A DNA stretch of 64,000 nucleotides from a virus. A program made the translations under genes and the position numbers. Location of the stretch: positions 1 through 64,000 of IMG/VR virus record IMGVR_UViG_3300008262_006132, one strand, 5' to 3'. Positions 53,051-62,050 of the stretch are shown here, piece after piece. The notes under the pieces were generated by a model. The model made no database searches. It had not been told where the DNA came from and saw nothing but the letters and a program-made list of their open reading frames with translations. The number at the start of each line of letters is the position of its first letter. Within the stretch, counting starts at the first letter, position 1.

Positions 53051-53305
53051 TTACCTACTGTGTTTATAATGGTACTTGTCTACAATATAGTTTTTAAAGT
53101 TTTTCATCACATTCATTTGGTCGAATAAAAGAGAAACTAATGGTTGCATTTTATTTAACCAACTATTCATCATATCATTTTCATACATATATGGTGACAG
53201 TGATGAGTTGAGTATCTGTTTCTCATAATCAACATAATCTTTAAAGTCATCATGACGATGCTTTAAGAAGTATAACTCAGGTATTTCTTTTCTTTCAATT
53301 AGCAT
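53051..53305 (-). CDS. Small protein next to baseplate gene
   Basis: An 84-residue protein (MLIERKEIPELYFLKHRHDD), helical with many His, Lys and Asp. It is 1 nt from the stop of the baseplate wedge gene and so part of the same minus-strand operon. It could be a small baseplate component; no family is recognised. Confidence 0.6.
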   Translation of the reverse strand: MLIERKEIPELYFLKHRHDDFKDYVDYEKQILNSSLSPYMYENDMMNSWLNKMQPLVSLLFDQMNVMKNFKNYIVDKYHYKHSR

Positions 53306-53306
53306 T

Positions 53307-55070
53307 TTAAACTACATTATTTCTTAGTTTTGAATCTACAACACCTTTTTTGATAATGTTAATAGACTTCAAAGTTGTAGAGGCCATGTCATCTGAAAAG
53401 TAAATACCATTTCTATCATACCAACCACCTCTGATAATTGGAATTTCTTTTGGTTCAAAAATAATATCTCCAAGAACCGGATCAAGACCTAGTGTTGTAT
53501 TTGGTTTATAATCAGGATTCCGTTTTACTGGATCGAATTCCGATTCAACCATTATGTCTTTATTTTTATTAGCACTAATATTAGTCTCGAATTTGGTTTT
53601 ATTTTTTCTTAGATTTTCTTTTCTACTAATTTCTTCTCTGTGATATTCTTCATTTTTCTTACATATAAATTGAACATCAACTGAATGAATATCATTTATC
53701 CCAGAAAGTACTTTAACTAAATCTGATTTAGGAATTCTATCAATTCTACTGAAGTTCAAAAAATACTCAGAGACAGCATCTTGCACTTGAGACTGAACTG
53801 AATCATCATTCGAATCTGAATATCTTATCACAAATACATTCATTATATAATATGAAAGTACCGGTGAGTCTATTCTATATTTTTTTGTTATTTGTATATT
53901 ACCAGTTGTTCTAAGATACTTATCTATTTTAGATTTTTCGTATCTATCGAGTTCAAATGCTCTTGTACTAACTGCAAAATAATCAGCATTTTGGTTTTTA
54001 AATAGTCTTATATTAGGAGTAGCAACTATGTAAACTATTCCTAAATCCTCATACGCATTGACGTGTGAGAAGACACCTAATTTTTTTATTTCATAGGCAT
54101 ATTGCTGTGGTAAACCTAGAACAAAATTATTAGAAACAATAGGTAATATATTTTTTGTAAAAACAACATTCTCTTTATTTGCTCCAAAGTTTATATCATT
54201 AAATATTTGAACTGTGAATATCTTTGCAGCATCAACACCATTACCTTCGCCGTCAATCGCCTCGTCTACAAATTTCCAGTCATTTACAGTTCTTCTAAAT
54301 ATATTTCCATTTGCACCATCTGAAACTAAATATGTAATTGCAATACTCGATCCGATTTCTGGTATTGCACCAAAACCACCATTTCCGAATATTATATCAA
54401 TACCACCATTGAATCCGGTTTTAACAACACACGCATTCTCATTTGGTAAAAGATCATATAAATGTCTTTTTATTGACCAGTAGTTACCATTTACTGTGAC
54501 TTCAACATTGAAATTTTCTATATCTTGTTGACCACTTAATGTCACTTGGTAAGTCTGATTTGAATTACCGGTACCTGTATATGTAGTTGTTGTGAATTTA
54601 CCTTGTATAAGTGGTAAAAATATTTGAGTTGAGTTTATCACTTTAAATACTAACTTATCTTGACCAAGATAAATTGAGTAATCAAGACCATTCGTCTTAT
54701 TTTTTAAAACTTGTCTATTAAGGAAAGTTATTTTACCACCTTTTAATTCTTTATCTAGTTCAGTTCCTGGTTTCACAGTTAATCTTAAATTACCAGTTGC
54801 TGAGATGTTTCTACCTGGATTATGACCCGCAAATATTGCAGCATTTCTAACAATTATGGGATTTACTGAATTTGGTTCACTTAAATCGAATTGATTGATA
54901 GAGTTTTTTAAGTATAGAAATGATAATTGATGTAGATTTTGAAGAACATTTAAAATTTGACCATAAGGTGAAGCAGGAGAGTATAATATCTGAGCCTTGT
55001 TATGTTCAAGTCTAAGAAATCTTTCGATCTCACCTTTGATTAGATTAAATGAAATTTCAACAAACTTCAT
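53307..55070 (-). CDS. Baseplate wedge protein, J-like/T4 gp6-like
   Basis: A 587-residue protein with the plan of baseplate wedge subunits: an N-terminal helical region (KGEIERFLRLEHNKAQILYS, SPYGQILNVLQNLHQLSF), PIIVRNAAIFAGHNPGR as in phage gp6/J-like proteins, a beta core (SGNLRLTVKPGTELD-like, INGNYWSIKRHLYD-like), GGIDIIFGNGGFGAIPEIG, the J-family strand ITYLVSDGANGNI, and a C-terminal ring-forming region. It would form the wedge ring that triggers sheath contraction, so the virion is a myovirus. The C-terminal tail is Lys/Asn-rich. Confidence 0.8.
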   Translation of the reverse strand: MKFVEISFNLIKGEIERFLRLEHNKAQILYSPASPYGQILNVLQNLHQLSFLYLKNSINQFDLSEPNSVNPIIVRNAAIFAGHNPGRNISATGNLRLTVKPGTELDKELKGGKITFLNRQVLKNKTNGLDYSIYLGQDKLVFKVINSTQIFLPLIQGKFTTTTYTGTGNSNQTYQVTLSGQQDIENFNVEVTVNGNYWSIKRHLYDLLPNENACVVKTGFNGGIDIIFGNGGFGAIPEIGSSIAITYLVSDGANGNIFRRTVNDWKFVDEAIDGEGNGVDAAKIFTVQIFNDINFGANKENVVFTKNILPIVSNNFVLGLPQQYAYEIKKLGVFSHVNAYEDLGIVYIVATPNIRLFKNQNADYFAVSTRAFELDRYEKSKIDKYLRTTGNIQITKKYRIDSPVLSYYIMNVFVIRYSDSNDDSVQSQVQDAVSEYFLNFSRIDRIPKSDLVKVLSGINDIHSVDVQFICKKNEEYHREEISRKENLRKNKTKFETNISANKNKDIMVESEFDPVKRNPDYKPNTTLGLDPVLGDIIFEPKEIPIIRGGWYDRNGIYFSDDMASTTLKSINIIKKGVVDSKLRNNVV

Positions 55071-55077
55071 ACTTTAT

Positions 55078-55395
55078 TTAGATTTTTATATAGTCTTCTG
55101 AGAATCTATTGTTCTGGAATATATCTTCAGTTAAAAACACTATATTCTCACTATTTGTATCTCTTGATATTAGCTCTGAATTTTCAACTAGTGGATTACT
55201 AAAATACTTGACTTCAAAATTAGATTTACCATCTATGTTACTAAAAGGAACAATCATTTTTAAAATCTTTGACTCATTTATAGTGATTTCAAAATATTTT
55301 CCGAATTCTTTAGAAGCCTTTTCTGTTATTTGAACATCATTATATTTGTCCGATAAGTTTACATGAATTCTATTAATATTATAACGAATATCCAT
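55078..55395 (-). CDS. Small baseplate-associated protein
   Basis: A 105-residue protein (MDIRYNINRIHVNLSDKYND) with several beta strands and ITINESKILKMIVPFSN. It starts the minus-strand operon containing the wedge gene (7 nt gap), so a baseplate role is likely by position; it is smaller than and not clearly similar to gp25. TATATA lies 19 nt before the ATG. Confidence 0.6.
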   Translation of the reverse strand: MDIRYNINRIHVNLSDKYNDVQITEKASKEFGKYFEITINESKILKMIVPFSNIDGKSNFEVKYFSNPLVENSELISRDTNSENIVFLTEDIFQNNRFSEDYIKI

Positions 55396-55414
55396 TGAAT
55401 AGGTAATTTTTAAT

Positions 55415-55420
55415 TATATA
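55415..55420 (-). promoter_or_regulatory. TATATA box, 19 nt before ATG at 55395
   Basis: Longer-spaced class; would drive the baseplate wedge operon. Confidence 0.45.
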
Positions 55421-55445
55421 TTAATTTAGTGTCTGACCTAATTAA

Positions 55446-55451
55446 TATATA
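55446..55451 (+). promoter_or_regulatory. TATATA box before small RNA
   Basis: AATATATAAAATATA upstream of three hairpins and a terminator, with no gene within 100 nt. It shows that the box can drive a non-coding transcript, supporting a promoter role and not just a translation signal. Confidence 0.5.
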
Positions 55452-55457
55452 AAATAT

Positions 55458-55545
55458 ATTTTTTTAGACGGCTTAGGACCGTCATGTTGTTACGACACAT
55501 GTTTAAATCCAGGAAACTCGCTCCTTCCTGGATTTTTCTTTTTAA
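55458..55545 (+). ncRNA. Candidate small RNA of about 85 nt
   Basis: Three hairpins follow a TATATA box: GACGG-CTTAGGA-CCGTC (55467-55483); CATG-(T)-TGT-TACG-ACA-CATG (55483-55501); and a terminator AATCCAGGAA-ACTCGCTCC-TTCCTGGATT with T-run. There is no start codon with a useful frame. The next gene has its own TATATA box after the terminator, so this looks like a free-standing small RNA. It could instead be a transcribed attenuator leader for 55557. No known family is recognised. Confidence 0.5.
55506..55545 (+). terminator. Terminator of small RNA
   Basis: Ten-bp stem AATCCAGGAA/TTCCTGGATT followed by TTTTCTTTTT. Confidence 0.88.
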
Positions 55546-55551
55546 TATATA
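55546..55551 (+). promoter_or_regulatory. TATATA box, 5 nt before ATG at 55557
   Basis: Lies in the T-run of the preceding terminator. Confidence 0.5.
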
Positions 55552-55556
55552 CCACT

Positions 55557-56279
55557 ATGGGCGTTGAAGAACTAATAATGATGTTGCAGAAGTACGGGTT
55601 GAAAGGTCTCTTCCTAGGAATAGTTTATATTGTAATACGTAGTATGATCAAAAGTGAATGGTTTGGTAAATGGTGGTCACAATTCACTGATAAGTTCATA
55701 GAGTTTTTTATGAAAAAAAAGGTAAAAGAAATACCACACGAAGTTACAGAATCCGATATTTCAAACCATGATATTTTTAACTATATAGACTTTTGGACCT
55801 ATTCTAAAGTTCCAACTTTTCAATTTTCTACGGAGTACAGAACTGTTGTTTTTAAAAAATATTTATCTGTATTTCTGAAATCATACAAAAGAGGTCTACA
55901 GGAATTTGTACAATCTAAAGATTATCAGAAAATGGATCAATCTGAATTATGGAAAAGTTTATTATCACTTTTAAATAAAATAATTATGGAATATGAAAGA
56001 GAATGTGAAGAGTTAGGCATACCTAAAATTGTTGTGTTGAAAATGAAATCTAAAAATAACGATACAATTACACTAACAATAGATATTATAGAGAGTATTA
56101 CTAATTCTCAATTTTATGAGAGTGAACAAAATTTCTTGAAGATGTATTCAATATTAAACATACTTCTTTCAATCTTAGAAAACACCATATCAAACTCGAT
56201 TTCAGTTTGTAATTCAATAAATGGTCAATTGAAAGGTTTGTCTATAATTGATAATGGTAAGACCTATACAGAACCTTAG
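55557..56279 (+). CDS. Unknown protein with N-terminal membrane segment
   Basis: A 240-residue protein. The N terminus (MGVEELIMMLQKYGLKGLFL then GIVYIVIRSMIKSEWFGKW) contains one hydrophobic helix, followed by a basic stretch and a long helical domain (KYLSVFLKSYKRGLQEFV, LLNKIIMEYERECEELGI). The first 45 residues look like a holin-type or membrane-anchor segment. Soluble part unknown. It converges with the guanylate kinase gene, overlapping by 4 nt. Confidence 0.62.
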   Translation: MGVEELIMMLQKYGLKGLFLGIVYIVIRSMIKSEWFGKWWSQFTDKFIEFFMKKKVKEIPHEVTESDISNHDIFNYIDFWTYSKVPTFQFSTEYRTVVFKKYLSVFLKSYKRGLQEFVQSKDYQKMDQSELWKSLLSLLNKIIMEYERECEELGIPKIVVLKMKSKNNDTITLTIDIIESITNSQFYESEQNFLKMYSILNILLSILENTISNSISVCNSINGQLKGLSIIDNGKTYTEP

Positions 56280-56818
56280 TCCATAAGTTCATAAACCTCA
56301 TTTGCCGTAAATTCAGGATCAGTTATTTTGAGGTCATAATCCTTAAAGTTTAAGAAATCAAGCTCATCAGCATCTAATCTTCTTTTAATAGAATCATTTT
56401 GATCTTTTCTAAAAGAAAGTCTTTGCTCTCTTACTTTTCTATCTATATCAAGATAAACAACAAAACACTTTTTTCTATCTGACTCTTCTATTTGTGATAA
56501 TTCACCAGGTGTCATAATGAAAACCTGAGCACTAGTAAATTCTTCTTTTGTTATTCCGTAATACCACTTCTGAGGTTCTTTATTTTGCGGAGTGACCATA
56601 AATGTTTGGTGACATAAAAACTTACTGTCGGTTAGTAGACTTTCAAATTTAGAATCGTCTACAAAATTATAGGTGACATTCTGAGTCTCATTAATTCTCA
56701 TTGGTCTTGTGGTTGTCTTAATGCAAGGTTTTAGACCCTTTTCTACCAATTTTCGAAGTAGGTGATCTTTTCCTGCTCCAGAAGATCCGAGTATTATTAC
56801 TTTCTCTTGTTTATTCAA
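56276..56818 (-). CDS. Guanylate kinase-like protein
   Basis: A 180-residue protein of the guanylate kinase family, which phosphorylates GMP or dGMP with ATP. The P-loop is GSSGAGKD (11-18), where the usual Ser/Thr after Lys is replaced by Asp, an odd change. TTTRPMRINE matches the GMP-binding TTR-x-x-R, and YYGITKEEFTS and RLSFRKDQNDSIKRRLDAD match the lid. The start is a TTG at 56818; no ATG is available in frame. Activity is likely but the altered P-loop leaves doubt. It may recycle dGMP from degraded host DNA. Confidence 0.82.
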   Translation of the reverse strand: MNKQEKVIILGSSGAGKDHLLRKLVEKGLKPCIKTTTRPMRINETQNVTYNFVDDSKFESLLTDSKFLCHQTFMVTPQNKEPQKWYYGITKEEFTSAQVFIMTPGELSQIEESDRKKCFVVYLDIDRKVREQRLSFRKDQNDSIKRRLDADELDFLNFKDYDLKITDPEFTANEVYELMD

Positions 56819-56862
56819 AATAAATATAGTTTACATGGTATATTTATTTTGTGAAAAAATGT

Positions 56863-57696
56863 TTATTTTTGAGATTTTATTATATCGGTTATTTCAGATT
56901 TAATCTTACCGAGTTCAGTATATTCAAACTCTTTTGGAAATTTATTTTCCTCTTTTTTTACTCCAATATAATCTTCTCTAAACATAACTTGAGCGATATG
57001 TTTTTTATTTAAATGAATTTCAAAATCTGAACCAACTTGCTTTATAGTGCAGTCCAGTGATTTTATATGTGATTTGATAGTATCTTGAAATTTTGAAATA
57101 TCTACCGCTTCTTTTTTACTTTTCTTAGAAACATCAAAAGTCTTTCCCTCTTTGACCTTTGTTACTTTAGTAGTGACATCTTTTTTCTCAAAGTCACTAA
57201 AATTCATTACTTTACCAGAAGGCTTTTTATCTTTTAAAAGTTCTTTTAAGGTTTTAATATTAAGTGGTTTGACTCTTGATTTTTTAGTAATCACGTTAGG
57301 GTCACTTTCTTTTCTTGTTTTATTTTGACCAGGTGCTGCGATTTTTTGAAACACTCTGTTTGCACCACTTGGGTTGTATGGAACTGCAATATCTCCACTG
57401 CCTTCTCTTCCTCCACCTGTTATCCATGCTGTACCAGTTAAAGCACCTGGAAAATGTGACGGTGTTGAAGATGCTACTCCACCCATACCAGCGGTTGTTG
57501 CATTTGCAAGAGCTACTCCAGCACTACCAACACCTACACTCGAAGCACCGGCCGAACCTGCTGGTCCTCCTGTAGCTGAAGTATTTTCTAATAGACTTTC
57601 CTTCTCTTGAATAAGATTTTTAATTTGGTTAATTTCTATTTCAGAATTTGTCTTTTTCAAAAGATTATAAAGTTCGTATAGTGAAAGTTCTTCCAT
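56863..57696 (-). CDS. Unknown protein with GMG-GSGD linker
   Basis: A 277-residue protein. It has an N-terminal helical hairpin (SLYELYNLLKKTNSEIEINQ), then an Ala/Gly/Ser-rich region (residues 38-115) containing AGMGGVASSTPSHFPG and GSGDIAVPYNP, and a Lys-rich C-terminal half with a small alpha/beta domain (SLDCTIKQVGSDFEIHLNKK). The linker echoes that of the 574-1170 protein. It may be a structural or scaffold-associated protein. TATATA lies 18 nt before the ATG. Confidence 0.62.
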   Translation of the reverse strand: MEELSLYELYNLLKKTNSEIEINQIKNLIQEKESLLENTSATGGPAGSAGASSVGVGSAGVALANATTAGMGGVASSTPSHFPGALTGTAWITGGGREGSGDIAVPYNPSGANRVFQKIAAPGQNKTRKESDPNVITKKSRVKPLNIKTLKELLKDKKPSGKVMNFSDFEKKDVTTKVTKVKEGKTFDVSKKSKKEAVDISKFQDTIKSHIKSLDCTIKQVGSDFEIHLNKKHIAQVMFREDYIGVKKEENKFPKEFEYTELGKIKSEITDIIKSQK

Positions 57697-57714
57697 ACCA
57701 GTCTTAATTTTTAT

Positions 57715-57720
57715 TATATA
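57715..57720 (-). promoter_or_regulatory. TATATA box, 18 nt before ATG at 57696
   Basis: Longer-spaced class. Confidence 0.45.
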
Positions 57721-57756
57721 TTAAAACATCACTACAATAATTTAATATTAATAAAG

Positions 57757-58326
57757 ATGAATAGCCTAAAGAGTCTGGAGTTACAAAGACTTATTAAAGA
57801 ATTACAATTTGTTGAATCAGACTATATCTATCAATCTGAAGTAGTTAGACAATCTAATCAGTACTTTCTTGAGTCTGTAGATTCACTTTTAAATGACTAT
57901 CCAGACTTGAAGAGAATCTGGACCGAAAAAAATACCAAGCAGTCTGAGGTAAATATTCAAGATTTACCGACTGAAATTGAAAAGACAAAATTGAATGTTG
58001 ATACAAAGGTAAAAAAGATATACCGAGAGATTGTAAAATCAACTCATCCTGATAAAATTAAAAACTCAAAGCTTAATGAACTTTATCTTGAAGCAACGTT
58101 CGCATATGAAACTAATGATATTGTTACTCTTTACAAAGTTTGCTCTGAACTAATGATAGATTTTAAATTTGATGATTCAGAAATTGAAACTATTAAAAGT
58201 AGAATAAATGAAATAAAAAGTCAGATAAATTTCTTAGAATCAACTTATACGTTTAAATGGTTGAAGTCATCTGAGGTTGAGAAAACTAAAGTGGTACTTA
58301 GATTTATTGAAGAGAGACTTAAATAA
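57757..58326 (+). CDS. J-domain-like protein
   Basis: A 189-residue protein whose residues 82-140 form a J-domain core: KVKKIYREIVKSTHPDK with the essential HPD at 97-99, followed by LNELYLEATFAYETNDIV as helix III. J-domains stimulate Hsp70 (DnaK) ATPase; no DnaK is in this window, so it would recruit the host one. The N-terminal part is a coiled-coil-like helix (LQRLIKELQFVESDYIYQ) and the C-terminal a helical hairpin. It complements the GroES/GroEL pair. The stop overlaps the convergent 58319 gene by 8 nt. Confidence 0.82.
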   Translation: MNSLKSLELQRLIKELQFVESDYIYQSEVVRQSNQYFLESVDSLLNDYPDLKRIWTEKNTKQSEVNIQDLPTEIEKTKLNVDTKVKKIYREIVKSTHPDKIKNSKLNELYLEATFAYETNDIVTLYKVCSELMIDFKFDDSEIETIKSRINEIKSQINFLESTYTFKWLKSSEVEKTKVVLRFIEERLK

Positions 58327-58948
58327 TATTTACTTTAACCTTTCTTTCGTCTATTATCTTTTGTAAATCCTCTTTAGTAACATCTCTTTTATAAATATCA
58401 CTTTGACTTTCTATATTTTGTAAAATCCAATCGTTACCGTTTGAAGTTGTATAGATATAATTTGTATCACCTTCTATAATCTCAATTGTCTTGCTTGCTA
58501 GTTTATCATAGAATTTTTTTATATCATCATTTACTTTATATAAACTAGCATCTTCCCATTTTTGTATAGTTGAATTATAGGTTTGAAAAATAATATATTC
58601 TGGATTTTCTAATTCATTTGAGTTGAAGTCATAGAGAAACATAAACCTACAAGGCTTATTTAAAAAGGTTTGAAAGTCGTCAGTATTTTGGAGAGCAGAT
58701 TTCTTTAAACCAATTGATGAGAGTGAATTTACAAATTCTATATTATTAGATAACTCATCTAGATTCATTTTTTCTTTAAATTCATCAGACAAGTTAAGTG
58801 TTTTAAATATATCTACATTTTGTGCAGAGATAGAAGATAAAAGAACGTCTCCCCATATGTTTAAGGATTCCATCAAGTCAATAGTATTAAAAGTCAAGTC
58901 TACAACTATAGACTCTTTAAATTGACTAAACTTTTTTATCCATTTCAT
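58319..58948 (-). CDS. Leader-bearing unknown protein
   Basis: A 209-residue protein beginning MKWIKKFSQFKESIVVD, a strong leader match (compare MKWIKPRNRFVNEE at 15171). The body is an alpha/beta domain with FRFMFLYDFNSNELENPEYI-like and IIFQTYNSTIQKWEDASLY segments and a C-terminal KVNII. TATATA ends 4 nt before its ATG, and it lies directly after the tail hub gene on the same strand but with its own box. Function unknown. Confidence 0.65.
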   Translation of the reverse strand: MKWIKKFSQFKESIVVDLTFNTIDLMESLNIWGDVLLSSISAQNVDIFKTLNLSDEFKEKMNLDELSNNIEFVNSLSSIGLKKSALQNTDDFQTFLNKPCRFMFLYDFNSNELENPEYIIFQTYNSTIQKWEDASLYKVNDDIKKFYDKLASKTIEIIEGDTNYIYTTSNGNDWILQNIESQSDIYKRDVTKEDLQKIIDERKVKVNII

Positions 58949-58952
58949 AAAG

Positions 58953-58958
58953 TATATA
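58953..58958 (-). promoter_or_regulatory. TATATA box, 4 nt before ATG at 58948
   Basis: Gap cttt on the coding strand; lies just before the hub gene stop. Confidence 0.5.
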
Positions 58959-58961
58959 TTA

Positions 58962-61900
58962 TTACCATCTGTTGGTTTTTAAGAACTGTACGAATCTAGG
59001 TGTTGGTGCGGCATCTACTTTACCTGATGTTATCGAACCATGTGTGAAATATCCTGGTAAATCTTTTTTCCACTGTTTACCATCACCAAACATCGTGTAG
59101 AAATTACTTTCATTTAGTCCGTTCCAAGCTGGCAGAGTTGGAATTCTTTGTCTTAGATACTTTAATAGTTTTAATAGTGATACTAATTGTGCCTCACTAA
59201 CTTCTTGACCTCTTTTTATACCACGCCATTTTTGTGAATTAAGATTGATATCACAATAGTCAACATAATTTTCAATAAGTCTATAATCTCCGGTTCTATT
59301 TTTGTAAGTTGAACTATTTTCAATACCACTTGTAGACCCTAAGCATGCCATTGATATACCAATTGAGGTATCATTTGCTTGTTTAGCATGGTATGCTTTA
59401 TACTCTGGTGGTACTAAATTCTCTATGTGTCCAGTTACGTCAATTATATAGTGATAGCTGAGTCCTCTATCAAAGAGTGTTTTAATAGTCGCCTCGTTTT
59501 TATCTGTTTTTTGCCACCCGGCACTGTAGTGGAAAATAACTTGAGTCTTTTTCGATGAATTTTTCGAGTAGGCTCCGCCTTTAATAGGGAATCCAGATGG
59601 TGTGGACTTTGTTGGTGACTCAGGTGCCTCTGGTATTTCTGATGCCATATCACCATACTCACCAGTAGGATAAGCTTCTTGAGACGATGGATTTGGAGTT
59701 GTGCCAGTCGTATTTGTATTATTTGGAGTTGGTTCAGGAGAGGCTTGATCATTTGGTGATAGTTCATTACTTTGTGACTTCTGATTATCTTCACCACTAT
59801 TTGCTTTTGATTTCGATTCAGATTCCTCACCTTTAATCAAAGAAAGTTCTCTAAGTATTGCAGTAACTATTTGATACTGTTTTCCCGAAATAAAAGACAT
59901 TTCAATACCTGTGATTAACCAATCACCAGTCAATCTTTTTAATACTCCTTCTGGAGCTGATGGTGTTGGCTTTGTAAGTGTAAAAAATACAGGCACCTTC
60001 TGGTAAAGATATAAATTATGGTTTGGATTTGGTAAATAAAATTTAGCAGAGAACTTAGCTATATCATCTAAGTTTTGTCGATTTTGTGAAATCGAGTAAT
60101 TATAGTTTTTATGTACGTTTCCTTGACCATCTTCAAAAGAGTCTATTTTACCTGAATAATAGAAGTTTGTATTATTCTCAAAAAAACTATTATCGTCAGG
60201 ATCACCTTTTAAAATAATTGATTTTGAACCATCTGAAGTCTGTGATTCTACGTCGAATATTAAAAGTTCTTTTTTCACAGTATCATAATACTTAGTTTTT
60301 GTTCTATAAGATTTTTTTATTGAAACCTTAGTTGACTTATTCATCAACTCGAATTTTTCTATGTATGATGTACTTGCTTTTATTGCCTTATCAGTAGATA
60401 AAAGTAAGTCAACGACCTTTTCATCAATTTCTTGATCATCCTCACCATTTTTGTATTTCCAACCATATGCGCTAATCATCTTATCTTGACTAACGTCTCT
60501 TAAAAGTTCTTTACTAACATCCACATAACAAAGATTGTAATAAAAATCTATATAGCACAGTTGAAATGATTGATCAGAAACATATGAGTTTAACATAATA
60601 TTATCTACAAACTCCATATTTCTAAAACCTGTATTTATCCAAGTCATTTTATCATCACTATTCTGTATATTAGAACAAAATCCGATACCACATTGTCTCG
60701 CTACTTCCTGTAAAGCCTCGTGTGATGTTTTTGATCCAAAACTTGCAAATCTTCTAATATACATTTCTGGTATGTTACATATACCAACTATTGTATATGA
60801 CCCCTGACCATTGTCTCGGAAATTAAATATCTTAAAGTCCATGTGAATTGATCTAAGATTCTTAGACCTTGAGTTTATATAGATTGTTATTTTGCCGTCA
60901 TCTTTAGGTATACCATCATTTTTTAAAAGTCCCAATGAGTCTATAAATGTTGTCTCTATTACCGGTAATATGCCTTTATGATATAATTTAAATTTTTCTA
61001 AATCTGTGACTTTAATTTCATAATTATTGATGTAAACAAGTGGCATATAACCAAGCTCAGATGAAACCTTTTTCTTTGATGATTCACTCATATCAGCGAG
61101 ATTTATCGTAATATCAGTTGGAACTATTGTCGGTTTGAAAAACTGTGTCAGGTTTGTTACTGGCGCACCTGACGAGTTATTACTAGTATTATTCGATGAG
61201 CCATCACCGCCTGTTTGATCCTGATCTTGTATTTCATTTTGTTGTTGTGTTTGTGCGTCTCCAGTAGCTCCAGCTGATGATGGATTTTCTGGAGGAGATG
61301 TCGTACCTTCTGGATTTTTTTCTAGATAGTCAATTAAAAAAGAGTGACATAGTTTAGCTTTGTCGTAATTTTTCCTAACACTATCATTAGTTGTAGATTT
61401 ACCAAACCCAGCTGTCATGTTTATTATACACAAGAGAGCTTGATCCCAGTTATTAAAGTCATTCACTGACTCTACGTTAAATTTTGACTTTATTTTTTTC
61501 TTACTATTAAAATCCCCATCCACATAAAATGCAACACATGCTATTGCTGCATTTTTTGGATCGTTTAATAGATCTGGATTATTCACAAGACCCGGGATGT
61601 ATGCCTCCTTTTTTTTGTATCCAGACTTAAATGTTATCTGATTGAATCCCCTACCTCTATACCTCCAGCCATCCCCTTGATCAGTATTTCCGTATCTTCC
61701 AATTTTATATTTACCATTTTCCCAAACACCACCATAAATGTAATTTGCGATTTTCTCAGGTTTTTTGGCATAATCAGCTGGATTAGCTCGACCGCTTTGA
61801 AAATAGCTACCAAAAGTATTTCTTAAACCTGATTCACTATAATTTAAATTTTCATTTTGAGGTACGAATCCTGACTCTTTTGAAACGGTTGCTAATATTC

Positions 61901-62039
61901 CGGCAATAATGTACTTATTGGTCACTCCTCTTCTTTTACATTCACCAATTATCGCGTCTATCGCTGTTTTTGAAAATTTTCTAGTTGTTCCTTTAGTATC
62001 TTTTGCAACTAAATTTCCATTTTTAATTTCATAAGCCAT
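58962..62039 (-). CDS. Tail hub protein with GH19-type lysozyme and amidase domains
   Basis: A 1025-residue protein. Residues 20-240 match GH19-type (chitinase-like) lysozymes: TVSKESGF with catalytic Glu55, ENLNYSESGL, IANYIYGG, and GDGWRYRGRGFNQIT. Linkers of Ser/Thr/Pro/Gln separate it from a central region (about 300-740) with the beta layout of gp27/VgrG-type hubs (TIYINSRSKNLRSIHMDF in part). After another low-complexity linker comes an Amidase_2 domain (about 815-1010): QVIFHYSAGWQ, GLSYHYIIDVTGHIEN, TSIGISMACLG and FTHGSITSGKVDAAPTPRF with Zn ligands. It would sit at the tail tip and cut both glycan and peptide bonds of peptidoglycan at entry. Confidence 0.85.
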   Translation of the reverse strand: MAYEIKNGNLVAKDTKGTTRKFSKTAIDAIIGECKRRGVTNKYIIAGILATVSKESGFVPQNENLNYSESGLRNTFGSYFQSGRANPADYAKKPEKIANYIYGGVWENGKYKIGRYGNTDQGDGWRYRGRGFNQITFKSGYKKKEAYIPGLVNNPDLLNDPKNAAIACVAFYVDGDFNSKKKIKSKFNVESVNDFNNWDQALLCIINMTAGFGKSTTNDSVRKNYDKAKLCHSFLIDYLEKNPEGTTSPPENPSSAGATGDAQTQQQNEIQDQDQTGGDGSSNNTSNNSSGAPVTNLTQFFKPTIVPTDITINLADMSESSKKKVSSELGYMPLVYINNYEIKVTDLEKFKLYHKGILPVIETTFIDSLGLLKNDGIPKDDGKITIYINSRSKNLRSIHMDFKIFNFRDNGQGSYTIVGICNIPEMYIRRFASFGSKTSHEALQEVARQCGIGFCSNIQNSDDKMTWINTGFRNMEFVDNIMLNSYVSDQSFQLCYIDFYYNLCYVDVSKELLRDVSQDKMISAYGWKYKNGEDDQEIDEKVVDLLLSTDKAIKASTSYIEKFELMNKSTKVSIKKSYRTKTKYYDTVKKELLIFDVESQTSDGSKSIILKGDPDDNSFFENNTNFYYSGKIDSFEDGQGNVHKNYNYSISQNRQNLDDIAKFSAKFYLPNPNHNLYLYQKVPVFFTLTKPTPSAPEGVLKRLTGDWLITGIEMSFISGKQYQIVTAILRELSLIKGEESESKSKANSGEDNQKSQSNELSPNDQASPEPTPNNTNTTGTTPNPSSQEAYPTGEYGDMASEIPEAPESPTKSTPSGFPIKGGAYSKNSSKKTQVIFHYSAGWQKTDKNEATIKTLFDRGLSYHYIIDVTGHIENLVPPEYKAYHAKQANDTSIGISMACLGSTSGIENSSTYKNRTGDYRLIENYVDYCDINLNSQKWRGIKRGQEVSEAQLVSLLKLLKYLRQRIPTLPAWNGLNESNFYTMFGDGKQWKKDLPGYFTHGSITSGKVDAAPTPRFVQFLKTNRW

Positions 62040-62050
62040 AATAAATATAT

